From NCBI RefSeq assembly GCF_030409505.1, contig NZ_JAUFPZ010000002.1, positions 310,001 through 374,000 of the forward strand: DNA of 64,000 nt, given 5' to 3'. Of the stretch, positions 49,579 to 58,119 are shown in pieces (the first letter of the stretch is position 1; each line of letters begins with the position of its first letter). A program made the position numbers and the translations under genes. This DNA comes from Zunongwangia endophytica (GTDB lineage: Bacteria > Bacteroidota > Bacteroidia > Flavobacteriales > Flavobacteriaceae). The notes beneath the pieces are model-generated. The model searched no databases, was not told where the DNA came from, and worked only from the letters and a program-made list of their open reading frames with translations.

Positions 49579-50871
49579 ATGAAAAATTTTACTTTGCGAT
49601 CACTGCTATTAGCAGTTACAGTTCTATTATCTTCCTGTGAGAAAGATGATAATTTTCCTCAAACCAATTATTCCATAGAATCTAATGATTTTTTCGAGAT
49701 TATCAGCAAACATCCTAACGGCTGGATCAAAGCGGCTAAACATGGTCAGGACAATCCAAATGACAGTTTTGAATATTATGAGAACGGATTTATCAAATCT
49801 GCTAAAATCTATTCCAGCTATCCAAAACAGCATTTATATATGGAAGTGAGCCGTAGTGAAGACAATAAACCACTTTGGTCTAAATATTATACTTCTGAAG
49901 GTGATCTATGGTTTGAGACCGTATATGAGAATGGCTGGGCTTCAGAGAAAAAGGTTTACAGTGAAAAAGGCACCTCAATTTATAGTTATGAGGAAGGAGA
50001 TCTGATTTCCGTAGATTTCACCAGGGCTGATAATAGCGGAAAAAGCTCTACTGTTTTTAATAAAACTGAAGGAAGCAGAACAGTTACGATTAAAAAAGAC
50101 GGCGAAACCATTCTGGAAGAAGTGTATCCATACACTGATAACACTGGCGCCGCAATGCTAACAAACAACCAAGTTCCTCTGGGTAATCCCTTTGCTAATT
50201 CTGATGGGAATTATCGTAAAATTAATGGATCTTTTTTTCGTAATGCTACTTGGCAGTACAATGCAGATCCTAGCGGAAATATACCTCCTTTTCGTAATTT
50301 CTATGAATTTCACTTCCCCGATAACATATTTGCCACTACACTTGCGGTTAACACCGAAATTTACCAATCTATTATTGAACAATATCCCATTACTGAAGAT
50401 CAAGTGCTTACTTTAAATCTCACACATAAAGAGGGTGTAAGAGGCTTCAGGCCTTCTTACGAAGAGAGTTTGTCCCTTACTGAAGAAATGGAAGAAAATC
50501 CTTCTCTTTTCGAATTAAAGTACGGCAATGAATATGTTGAAGCAATTTATTATGGTAAAATAATATATGTTGTAGGGGCGCTACGTAATATGCCTACCGA
50601 TAAAAATACTGCTGATGAAGTTAAACATCTAGCTCAAAAGAAAATGAATTGGATAGTTGATGGGAAGAATCCGCTAACTGCTGAAGAACAAGAAGTATTA
50701 GATAAAGTGTGGTTTGAAGTGAAGTTTTTCTCTACATTGAAACAACATCGCAATGGAATTGTATTAAATAACGCGGAAGATTTTGCTACACTTTCGGGGG
50801 ATGTTGAAAATTCAGAATCTTCAATAATTCAAATGGATTATGCAGCATTTGAACATCTTACAGCGAATTAA
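49579..50871 (+). CDS. Lipoprotein of unknown function with YwqK-like repeats
   Basis: A 430-aa protein with a lipoprotein signal ending at Cys20 (LLSSCEKDD). Residues about 35-165 contain short beta-hairpin repeats of the MORN/YwqK type, such as HPNGWIKAAKHG, YYENGFIKSAKIY and YYTSEGDLWFETVYENGW. The C-terminal half (about 200-430) shows no recognisable domain and contains EEMEENPSLFELKYGNEYVEAIYYGKI, reminiscent of thiol-activated-cytolysin-like or MACPF-style beta chains only in a very loose way, so I give it no function. It stands alone in the region. Confidence 0.75.
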   Translation: MKNFTLRSLLLAVTVLLSSCEKDDNFPQTNYSIESNDFFEIISKHPNGWIKAAKHGQDNPNDSFEYYENGFIKSAKIYSSYPKQHLYMEVSRSEDNKPLWSKYYTSEGDLWFETVYENGWASEKKVYSEKGTSIYSYEEGDLISVDFTRADNSGKSSTVFNKTEGSRTVTIKKDGETILEEVYPYTDNTGAAMLTNNQVPLGNPFANSDGNYRKINGSFFRNATWQYNADPSGNIPPFRNFYEFHFPDNIFATTLAVNTEIYQSIIEQYPITEDQVLTLNLTHKEGVRGFRPSYEESLSLTEEMEENPSLFELKYGNEYVEAIYYGKIIYVVGALRNMPTDKNTADEVKHLAQKKMNWIVDGKNPLTAEEQEVLDKVWFEVKFFSTLKQHRNGIVLNNAEDFATLSGDVENSESSIIQMDYAAFEHLTAN

Positions 50872-50983
50872 TAAATGTATAATTACCTTTTAAAAAATGT
50901 CAGTTATTTAAAAAGTGACCTATTCTGAAATAAAAAAGCAGATGTACTGGCTACAGTTTAAATGGAAAATATTGCTGAAAATA

Positions 50984-51021
50984 AAAAAGGAGATGAAATT
51001 CGACAATTTCAGCTCCTTTTT
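50984..51021 (+). terminator. Strong terminator between the lipoprotein gene and leuB
   Basis: The arms AAAAAGGAGATGAAATT and AATTTCAGCTCCTTTTT pair with one A-G mismatch over CGAC. The T-run on one side and A-run on the other allow it to end both the plus-strand lipoprotein and the minus-strand leu operon. Confidence 0.8.
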
Positions 51022-51056
51022 AAATATACAACTAAGATTTTTCTTTGTTCTTCACA

Positions 51057-51120
51057 TCCCGATATATCGGGAAAGAATCTCATATTTTCTTATAAGATTC
51101 TGAAACGAGTACAGAATGAC
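51057..51120. repeat. Degenerate TGAC-ended double-hairpin repeat (copy 3)
   Basis: A CCCGATATATCGGG palindrome (51058-51071), then a weaker second stem ATTCTG/CAGAAT, and a terminal TGAC (51117-51120). The GAATCTCAT spacer matches the element design. The opening GTCA is not present, so this is a decayed copy. Confidence 0.5.
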
Positions 51121-51135
51121 AGTATTCAGCAGTAT

Positions 51136-52248
51136 TTAAATAATGGTCATTTGCCCAAAATTCAGGTTTTCGTCGTTGATATTATTTTCAGATTCGCTAA
51201 TTAAACCTTCTAAGAAGTCACCTACTTTTTCAGTACTGTAAGGATTATCTTTATTGATATCTTCAGTACATACATTTAAATTGATGCTTACGGCAACAGC
51301 TTTTCTAATTACGTCTCCTTCTTCAGTTAAACCAAAATGATCCAAAAGCATTGCTGCAGAAAGGATCGAAGCTACGGGATTGGCAATTCCTTTACCGGTG
51401 GCTTGTGGATAAGAACCATGAATAGGTTCGAACATCGCATTATCACCACCCACTGAAGCAGAAGCTAATAATCCGATACTTCCGCCAATCACGCTGGCTT
51501 CATCAGAAATAATATCGCCAAACATATTTTCAGTAAGAATTACATCAAATTGTTTAGGATTTAAAATCATCTGCATAGCAGCATTATCCACGAATAAGAA
51601 ATCTAATGCTACATCTTTGTATTCTTCAGCAATTTTCTTAACCGTTTTTCTCCAAAGTCGGGAAGTTTCTAAAACATTGGCTTTATCAACCAACGTTAGC
51701 TTCTTACGACGCTGTTGCGCAGCTTTAAAGGCCAAATGCGCCATTCTTTCTATTTCCATAACAGAATAGGTGCAAATGTCGGTTGCGCTTTGCCCGTCCT
51801 CGCTCTGGCTTTTTTCTCCAAAATAGATCCCGCCTGTCAGTTCTCTAAAAATCGTCAAGTCTGCTCCTTCGATTCTTTCTGGTCGCAATGGAGACTGATC
51901 GATAAGCTTAGCATAAGTAGTTACCGGGCGAATATTAGCAAAAAGGCCAAGTTCTTTTCTCAATCTTAAAAGTCCCTGTTCTGGTCGTACTTTAGCGTCA
52001 GGATCGTTGTCATACTTTGGATGACCAATAGCACCAAATAAAACAGCATTAGATTTTTTACAAAGATCTAATGTCGCTTCAGGCAGCGGATTTTCTAATA
52101 AGTCTATAGCAGCAGCACCAACGATGGCATCTTCGAACTCAAAGTCGTGATCAAAACGATCGGCGATTGCTTTAAGTACTTTTATCGATTGTTGCGTAAT
52201 TTCAGGTCCTATTCCGTCTCCGGCTAATACGGCTATTTTAAGTTTCAT
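51136..52248 (-). CDS. leuB: 3-isopropylmalate dehydrogenase
   Basis: Oxidatively decarboxylates 3-isopropylmalate with NAD to give 2-oxoisocaproate. It has 370 aa with IAVLAGDGIGPEITQQSIKVL, the LLRLRKELGLFANIRPV loop with arginines for the substrate, the lysine and tyrosine of ATDICTYSVMEIERMAHLAF, VDKANVL, and the NAD segment HGSYPQATGKGIANPVA. Last gene of leuA-leuC-leuD-leuB on the minus strand, 45 bases after leuD. Confidence 0.95.
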   Translation of the reverse strand: MKLKIAVLAGDGIGPEITQQSIKVLKAIADRFDHDFEFEDAIVGAAAIDLLENPLPEATLDLCKKSNAVLFGAIGHPKYDNDPDAKVRPEQGLLRLRKELGLFANIRPVTTYAKLIDQSPLRPERIEGADLTIFRELTGGIYFGEKSQSEDGQSATDICTYSVMEIERMAHLAFKAAQQRRKKLTLVDKANVLETSRLWRKTVKKIAEEYKDVALDFLFVDNAAMQMILNPKQFDVILTENMFGDIISDEASVIGGSIGLLASASVGGDNAMFEPIHGSYPQATGKGIANPVASILSAAMLLDHFGLTEEGDVIRKAVAVSINLNVCTEDINKDNPYSTEKVGDFLEGLISESENNINDENLNFGQMTII

Positions 52249-52293
52249 AAGTAATTGTCGTCTCTAAAAGCTTTGATTCAATTTATATCAATC

Positions 52294-52908
52294 TTATTGC
52301 TGAACCGCAGCTTCACGCCTTTGCGTTTGTTTTTCTTCAAAATTCTTAATGGCTTCTAATTTACTAACTAAAAAGTCAATATCATCAAAACCATTAATTA
52401 AACAGGTCTTTTTATAAGGATCAATGGCAAAATTTTCTGATTTGCCACTGCTGATAATTTCAACTTTCTGATTTTCAAGATCAACTTTAAAACTTTCTTT
52501 GTTGTCTTTTCGAATTGCAAGAAAGAGTTCATCTAAAAATTCAGGAGAAACCTGAACAGGCAATAATCCATTGTTCAGTGCATTTCCTTTAAAAATATCG
52601 GCAAAATAACTGGAAACAACAACTTTGAAACCATAAGCTTTTAATGCCCATGCTGCGTGCTCTCTACTGGAACCACAACCAAAGTTGTTTCCGGCGATTA
52701 ATAGTTGTCCTGAATATTGATCTTGGTTTAAAGTGAAATCTTCAACCGGCTTTCCATCTTTGTCAAAACGCCAGTCTTTAAAAAGATTCTCTCCAAAACC
52801 TGCTTTATCAGTTGCCTTAAGGAAACGTGCAGGTATAATTTGATCGGTATCTATATTTTCGACCTCTAAAGGGACGGCTGTATCTTGTAGTGTGGTGAAT
52901 TTTTCCAT
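52294..52908 (-). CDS. leuD: 3-isopropylmalate dehydratase, small subunit
   Basis: Swivel subunit of isopropylmalate isomerase. It is 204 aa with [16 protein letters not shown] and [23 protein letters not shown], the family signature that completes the active site formed with LeuC. The start overlaps the leuC stop by one base, so the two subunits are made together. Length is typical. Confidence 0.95.
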   Translation of the reverse strand: MEKFTTLQDTAVPLEVENIDTDQIIPARFLKATDKAGFGENLFKDWRFDKDGKPVEDFTLNQDQYSGQLLIAGNNFGCGSSREHAAWALKAYGFKVVVSSYFADIFKGNALNNGLLPVQVSPEFLDELFLAIRKDNKESFKVDLENQKVEIISSGKSENFAIDPYKKTCLINGFDDIDFLVSKLEAIKNFEEKQTQRREAAVQQ

Positions 52909-54290
52909 TAATTCAAACTTTTTGTAAAGTCGGTTATTTTTCCGGCTACGGCTGTTGCTGCCGCGGTAAGTGGGCTTGCTAATATTGTTCTGGATCCTTG
53001 TCCTTGTCTTCCTTCAAAATTTCTATTACTGGTAGAAACACAATATTCTCCTTCCGGAATTTTATCATCGTTCATCGCTAAACAAGCTGAACATCCAGGT
53101 TGTCTTAGTGTAAAACCAGCAGCCTCGAATACTTTATCTAATCCTTCTTCCTGAATTTGAGCGGCAACTTGTCTACTCCCCGGAACGATCAATGCATTTA
53201 CATTTTCAGCTTTTTTCTTTCCTTTAATGTAATTTGCTGCCAGTCTAAAATCTTCAATACGACTATTGGTACAACTACCAATAAAAATATAGTTGATCGT
53301 TTTGTCGATTAAACTTTCACCTGGTTTAAAACCCATATAACTTAAAGCTTTGGCATCGCTTTTACCACCTTCTACCGGTATTGCTCCAGTAATTTTGATT
53401 CCCATTCCCGGATTAGTTCCGTAGGTAATCATTGGTTCGATATCTTCAGCTTCAAACGAATATTCCTGATCGAAAGCTGCGCCTTCATCGGTTTTTAAGG
53501 TTTCCCAGTAGGCTTTCAGTTTATCAAATTCTTCTCCTTTAGGAGCAAATTCTCTTCCTTCAACATAATCATAAGCAATTTGATCTGGTGCTATAAGTCC
53601 GCCTCTAGCGCCCATTTCAATACTCATATTACAAACGGTCATACGTCCTTCCATCGACATATTTTCAAAAACATCTCCTGCGTATTCACAAAAGTAGCCA
53701 GTACCAGAGTTCGTTCCCAGTTTACTAATTACATAAAGAATAACATCTTTTGGGGTTACTCCTTTTTTCAGATTTCCGTTAACATTTACACGTAATCTTT
53801 TTGGTTTTTCTACCAATAAACATTGTGATGCAAAAACTTGAGTTACCTGACTTGTACCTATACCAAAAGCAATAGCACCAAAAGCGCCGTGTGTAGAAGT
53901 ATGGCTATCACCACAAACCATAGTTTTTCCCGGTTGGGTGATCCCAAGTTCTGGCGCCATTACGTGAACGATCCCGTTGTAGGGATGTCCTAAACCGTAA
54001 AGCGTAATATCATTTTCTTCGCAGTTTTGCGAGAGTTCTTTTAATTGTTTCCTAGAAAGCAAATCCTTAACAGGTAAATGCTGATTTTCGGTTGGGGTAT
54101 TATGATCTGCCGTAGCAACGATCTTATTTGGTCGAAAAACCGGGATATCGCGTTCCTTCAGTTCATTAAAAGCCTGCGGACTCGTAACTTCATGAATTAA
54201 ATGTTGATCAATATATAAAATATCCGGGCCATCCGGAATCGATTCTACCACGTGGGCATCCCAAATTTTATCGAATAGGGTCTTCTTCAT
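52908..54290 (-). CDS. leuC: 3-isopropylmalate dehydratase, large subunit
   Basis: An aconitase-like enzyme that isomerises 2- to 3-isopropylmalate through a 4Fe-4S cluster. The three cluster cysteines are in IGSCTNSR and GCSACLAMN. Other signs are [29 protein letters not shown] and VEGREF. At 460 aa it has the normal length. It follows leuA by 71 bases containing a small hairpin. Confidence 0.96.
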   Translation of the reverse strand: MKKTLFDKIWDAHVVESIPDGPDILYIDQHLIHEVTSPQAFNELKERDIPVFRPNKIVATADHNTPTENQHLPVKDLLSRKQLKELSQNCEENDITLYGLGHPYNGIVHVMAPELGITQPGKTMVCGDSHTSTHGAFGAIAFGIGTSQVTQVFASQCLLVEKPKRLRVNVNGNLKKGVTPKDVILYVISKLGTNSGTGYFCEYAGDVFENMSMEGRMTVCNMSIEMGARGGLIAPDQIAYDYVEGREFAPKGEEFDKLKAYWETLKTDEGAAFDQEYSFEAEDIEPMITYGTNPGMGIKITGAIPVEGGKSDAKALSYMGFKPGESLIDKTINYIFIGSCTNSRIEDFRLAANYIKGKKKAENVNALIVPGSRQVAAQIQEEGLDKVFEAAGFTLRQPGCSACLAMNDDKIPEGEYCVSTSNRNFEGRQGQGSRTILASPLTAAATAVAGKITDFTKSLN

Positions 54291-54304
54291 TTCTTTAAAG
54301 TTTT

Positions 54305-54328
54305 AAACACAGCACGAGGGCTGTGTTT
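54305..54328 (-). terminator. Hairpin between leuA and leuC
   Basis: AAACACAGC and GCTGTGTTT form a perfect 9-base stem with a 6-base loop in the 71-base leuA-leuC gap. The downstream T-tract on the minus strand is short. It may lower leuC expression or stabilise the leuA message. Confidence 0.5.
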
Positions 54329-54361
54329 GTCTGAATTCTAATAAAAACTCAGTATTTTATG

Positions 54362-55534
54362 TTAGGCAATTGCTTTAAATTTCTTTTTTGAGATCTGCAT
54401 GATTTCGTGAATATCATCATCCAAAACCTCTTTTCTCATATCTGCATAGTTAAGAAATTCTGCATAAACCGTATCTAATTCTAATTTTGTAAGATTATAG
54501 CCTACTTTTTTAGCTTTATACGCTAAAGCGGCACGTCCACTACGAGCGGTAAGTACAATCGCAGATTCTGTTACTCCAACATCAGCCGGATCGATAATTT
54601 CGTAAGTTTCGCGATTTTTAATCACACCGTCCTGGTGAATACCAGAGCTATGAGCAAAAGCATTAGCACCAACTATCGCTTTATTCGGCTGAACATACAT
54701 TCCCATTTCTCTGGAAACCATATTGCTCAATTCAAACAATAATTTTTGATTAATATCTGTATTTAGATTTAATGTAGGATGCTGGCGAAGAATCATTACG
54801 ACTTCTTCTAAAGCTGTATTCCCGGCACGTTCACCAATGCCATTAATGGTACACTCAATTTGGCGCGCTCCATTAGAAACTCCTGCGATAGCATTAGCTG
54901 TTGCTAAACCTAAATCGTTATGGCAGTGGCAAGAAATGGTTACATTACCGATACCTACTACGTGATCTTTAAGATACTTGATTTTTTTACCATATTCTTC
55001 AGGAAGACAATATCCTGTAGTGTCTGGAATATTTAAAACCGTGGCACCAGCGTTGACGACTTCCTGGCAGACCTGCGCTAAAAACGCATTGTCTGTTCTG
55101 CCGGCATCTTCAGCATAAAATTCAACATCGTCTGCAAAATTTTTAGCGTAAGAAACAGCATTTACTGCACGTTCTATAATTTGCTCTCTGGTCGCGTTGA
55201 ATTTATATTTAATATGAGAATCTGAAGTTCCAATACCCGTATGAATACGTGGTTTCTTAGCATATTTTAAAGCTTCAGCAGCAACTTCGATATCTTTTTT
55301 TACAGCTCTGGTGAGTCCACAAACGGCAGCATTTTTTGCGATTTTTGAAATTTCAGTAACAGATCTAAAATCACCTGGGCTTGATACAGGGAAGCCGGCT
55401 TCAATAACATCTACACCCAGCTCATCCAATCTTGCCGCAATCTTTACCTTCTGTTCTGTATTTAATTTACAGCCCGGAACTTGCTCTCCGTCTCTCAAAG
55501 TTGTGTCAAAAATTTCTACCTTTTCTGCGCTCAT
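54362..55534 (-). CDS. leuA: 2-isopropylmalate synthase, short form
   Basis: Condenses acetyl-CoA with 2-oxoisovalerate, the first leucine step. The barrel is complete: [12 protein letters not shown] at the N-terminus, [12 protein letters not shown], the metal-binding [16 protein letters not shown], and the [12 protein letters not shown] motif. At 390 aa it ends shortly after the catalytic domain and lacks the C-terminal regulatory domain by which leucine inhibits longer enzymes. Homocitrate and citramalate synthases are similar, but leuCDB follow directly. First gene of the operon. Confidence 0.9.
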   Translation of the reverse strand: MSAEKVEIFDTTLRDGEQVPGCKLNTEQKVKIAARLDELGVDVIEAGFPVSSPGDFRSVTEISKIAKNAAVCGLTRAVKKDIEVAAEALKYAKKPRIHTGIGTSDSHIKYKFNATREQIIERAVNAVSYAKNFADDVEFYAEDAGRTDNAFLAQVCQEVVNAGATVLNIPDTTGYCLPEEYGKKIKYLKDHVVGIGNVTISCHCHNDLGLATANAIAGVSNGARQIECTINGIGERAGNTALEEVVMILRQHPTLNLNTDINQKLLFELSNMVSREMGMYVQPNKAIVGANAFAHSSGIHQDGVIKNRETYEIIDPADVGVTESAIVLTARSGRAALAYKAKKVGYNLTKLELDTVYAEFLNYADMRKEVLDDDIHEIMQISKKKFKAIA

Positions 55535-55626
55535 AAGAGTATTTTTTTACTTTATCTTTAACTAAAGTATTATAAAGAGTATTGCTACACTAGCGAGCTC
55601 TGTAAAGTGTTACGATAATTAAAGTC

Positions 55627-55647
55627 GATATATTTACGTAATATATC
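55627..55647. promoter_or_regulatory. Palindrome in the leuA upstream region
   Basis: GATATAT-TTACGTA-ATATATC: 7-base inverted arms with a second palindrome TACGTA in the centre. It sits in the 147-base divergent region between leuA and the 514-aa gene, 93 bases from leuA. A plausible operator, but AT-rich palindromes can occur by chance. Confidence 0.35.
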
Positions 55648-55681
55648 TGATTTTCAGTTATTTAAAAACTATCTTGTTACA

Positions 55682-57226
55682 ATGACTAATGATTTAACCG
55701 ATAACCTATTTTCTCTAATTAAATCCCTATCTCCTTCAGAAAAGCGCCAGTTTTCGCTATATGTTGGAAGAATTGGAGTGAATACGGATAGCAAATTTCT
55801 CAATCTTTTTAAGGTTTTATCAAAACAGAAGAAATATGACGAAGAATTTGTACTAAAAAACACCAATATTAGTAAGCAGCAATTATCTAATATTAAAGCG
55901 CATTTATATAAGCAGATTTTAATTAGTTTGCGTTTGAATCCTGCCCATCAAAGTATCCCAATTCAGATTAGAGAGCAATTGGATTTTGCGATTATTTTAT
56001 ACCGAAAAGGACTTTATAAGCAAAGCCTGAAGCTTTTGGATAAAACAAAAACTACTGCTTTGGCTTACGAAGAAAAAAATCTGGCGTACGAGATTTTAGA
56101 ATTGGAAAAGATTATAGAATCACAATACATCACCCGAAGTATAGAAAACAGAGCCGAGACCTTAATTAAGCAAACCGAAGAACTTACGCGACTTAGTGAA
56201 ATCTCGAGTAGATTATCCAATCTTTCCCTTCAGTTATACGGTATTTTTCTGAAGATGGGATATGCGCGTACCGAAGAAGAAGCAGAAGCAATTCAGCATT
56301 ATTTTGAAACTAATTTACCAGAATACAGATTTTCAGACTTAGGTTTTAAAGAGAAATTATGGTTATATCAGGCGCATTTGTGGTATAGCTTTATAACGCA
56401 GAATTTTCTAAATGCTTTTAAATATTCCTCTAAATGGATCGATTTATTTAATGAAAATGAACATTTAATTCCTGTACATCCCGTATTCTATTTAAAGGGG
56501 AATCATTATCTGTTAGAATCGCTATTCTATCTAAATCATACGGCTACTTTCGAGAAAGTATTGCATCGATTTGAGGATACTCTAAAGAATCCAAAAATCC
56601 CAGATGATGATAATATTGCCTCGTTGTCCTTTCTATATTTATATGAAAATAAGCTGAATCTTAAGTTTATGAAAGGGGAGTTTCATGGCGGTGAAACCTT
56701 AGTGGAGAAAATAGACCAAAAGATTAAGCGATTTAAAGGTAAAATTGATGAACATCATATCATGGTGTTTTACTATAAAATTGCATCACTCTATTTTGGA
56801 AGCGGAAACAACAAAAAATGCATTGAATATTTGCGCAAAATTATCCATAACAAATCTCTGGAAATGCGAGAAGATTTAATGTGTTTTTCCAGAATTTTGA
56901 GTTTGGTAGCGCATTATGAAGCCGGCATGGATTATCATTTAGAGCGTCTTATAAAAACGACATATAAGTTTTTAATTAAGATGAACGATTTGCATGAGGT
57001 ACAAAAAGAGATGATAAAGTTCTTAAGAAACCTTCCCGATGTGAGTCCGTTAGATATTAAAGATGAATTTAAGAAATTACACGCTACGCTAAAACAATAT
57101 GAAGACCATCCTTTTGAGCGTCGAGCTTTTTTATATTTAGATATTATTTCCTGGTTGGAAAGTAAGATTGATAATCGCCCAGTTTCAGATGTGATCAAAG
57201 ATAAAGTAAATGAATATGCACGCTAA
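55682..57226 (+). CDS. Conserved helical protein of unknown function
   Basis: A 514-aa soluble protein without signal or membrane segment, almost wholly alpha-helical in appearance, with Leu/Tyr/Lys-rich repeat-like pairs such as LYRKGLYKQSLKLLDK and YYKIASLYFGSGNNKKCIEYLRK that recall TPR helices. The N-terminal segment SLIKSLSPSEKRQFSLYVGR looks conserved among Bacteroidota proteins as I recall. It is divergent from leuA across 147 bases and is followed closely by an EamA transporter. Function is unknown; a scaffolding role is only suggested by its helical repeats. Confidence 0.75.
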   Translation: MTNDLTDNLFSLIKSLSPSEKRQFSLYVGRIGVNTDSKFLNLFKVLSKQKKYDEEFVLKNTNISKQQLSNIKAHLYKQILISLRLNPAHQSIPIQIREQLDFAIILYRKGLYKQSLKLLDKTKTTALAYEEKNLAYEILELEKIIESQYITRSIENRAETLIKQTEELTRLSEISSRLSNLSLQLYGIFLKMGYARTEEEAEAIQHYFETNLPEYRFSDLGFKEKLWLYQAHLWYSFITQNFLNAFKYSSKWIDLFNENEHLIPVHPVFYLKGNHYLLESLFYLNHTATFEKVLHRFEDTLKNPKIPDDDNIASLSFLYLYENKLNLKFMKGEFHGGETLVEKIDQKIKRFKGKIDEHHIMVFYYKIASLYFGSGNNKKCIEYLRKIIHNKSLEMREDLMCFSRILSLVAHYEAGMDYHLERLIKTTYKFLIKMNDLHEVQKEMIKFLRNLPDVSPLDIKDEFKKLHATLKQYEDHPFERRAFLYLDIISWLESKIDNRPVSDVIKDKVNEYAR

Positions 57227-57231
57227 AATAA

Positions 57232-58104
57232 TTGAATTTGGTTGAAGAAAGAGCCGATTTAAAACACATCCTTCAGCTTAATCTCGCAGTTATAATTATA
57301 AGTACTTCGGGAACACTTGGCAGATATATTGAGCTAAGCCCATTCCTGATTATTTTCTTGCGATCTTTTATAGCAATTTTTGCACTATTTATATTCTGCA
57401 AGTTTAAAAAATTCAAGATCAGTTTCTCAAATAGAAAGGATCTGTATACGGTGCTTTTTGCAGGAGTTTTAATGTGCATCCATTGGTTAACTTATTTTCA
57501 ATCTTTAAAATTATCGAGTGTAGCTATTGGGATGCTTTCCATCTATACGTATCCTGTAATTACCACATTTTTGGAACCGCTCATCAGGAAAACAAGTTTT
57601 AGTAAAATCCATCTACTATTAGGAATATTGGTGCTTTTAGGCGTATATTTTTTAGTTCCCGAATTCAGTTTGGATAATCAACAAACCATCGCTGTTTGTT
57701 TTGGAGTTGGCTCTGCTTTTTTCTATTCTATTCGGAATATTTTAATGAAGCAGGAATCCGCAAAATACAATGGTTCTGTTTTGATGATGTATCAAATGCT
57801 CGTTGTAAGTATTCTATTATTTCCGGTTTTGTTCTTTTTTGATCTATCAGTTATTCCTTCGCAAATAGCGCCAATTCTGGTTTTGGGATTGTTTACAACC
57901 TCGGTTGGTCACACGTTGATGGTAAGTAGCTTTAAATATTTTTCAGCAACAACCGCCAGTATAATTAGTAGCGCGCAGCCTATCTACGGAATTTTGCTCG
58001 GTTACTTTTTACTGAATGAAATTCCTGCCACTAATACAATAATCGGAGGTTGTTTAATTGCTACTGCTGTTTTTACTGAAATTTTTAGAAGTTTTAGAAA
58101 ATAA
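57232..58104 (+). CDS. EamA-family (DMT) transporter
   Basis: A 290-aa inner-membrane protein with about ten hydrophobic helices in two EamA repeats (STSGTLGRYIELSPFLIIFLR and the later FFYSIRNILMK region), the drug/metabolite transporter superfamily. It starts with TTG, 5 bases after the preceding stop, as no ATG gives a full first helix. Members export amino acids or other metabolites; the substrate cannot be read from sequence. Its coupling with the 514-aa helical gene suggests cotranscription. Confidence 0.85.
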   Translation: MNLVEERADLKHILQLNLAVIIISTSGTLGRYIELSPFLIIFLRSFIAIFALFIFCKFKKFKISFSNRKDLYTVLFAGVLMCIHWLTYFQSLKLSSVAIGMLSIYTYPVITTFLEPLIRKTSFSKIHLLLGILVLLGVYFLVPEFSLDNQQTIAVCFGVGSAFFYSIRNILMKQESAKYNGSVLMMYQMLVVSILLFPVLFFFDLSVIPSQIAPILVLGLFTTSVGHTLMVSSFKYFSATTASIISSAQPIYGILLGYFLLNEIPATNTIIGGCLIATAVFTEIFRSFRK

Positions 58105-58119
58105 CTGAAGTTGATTTTA

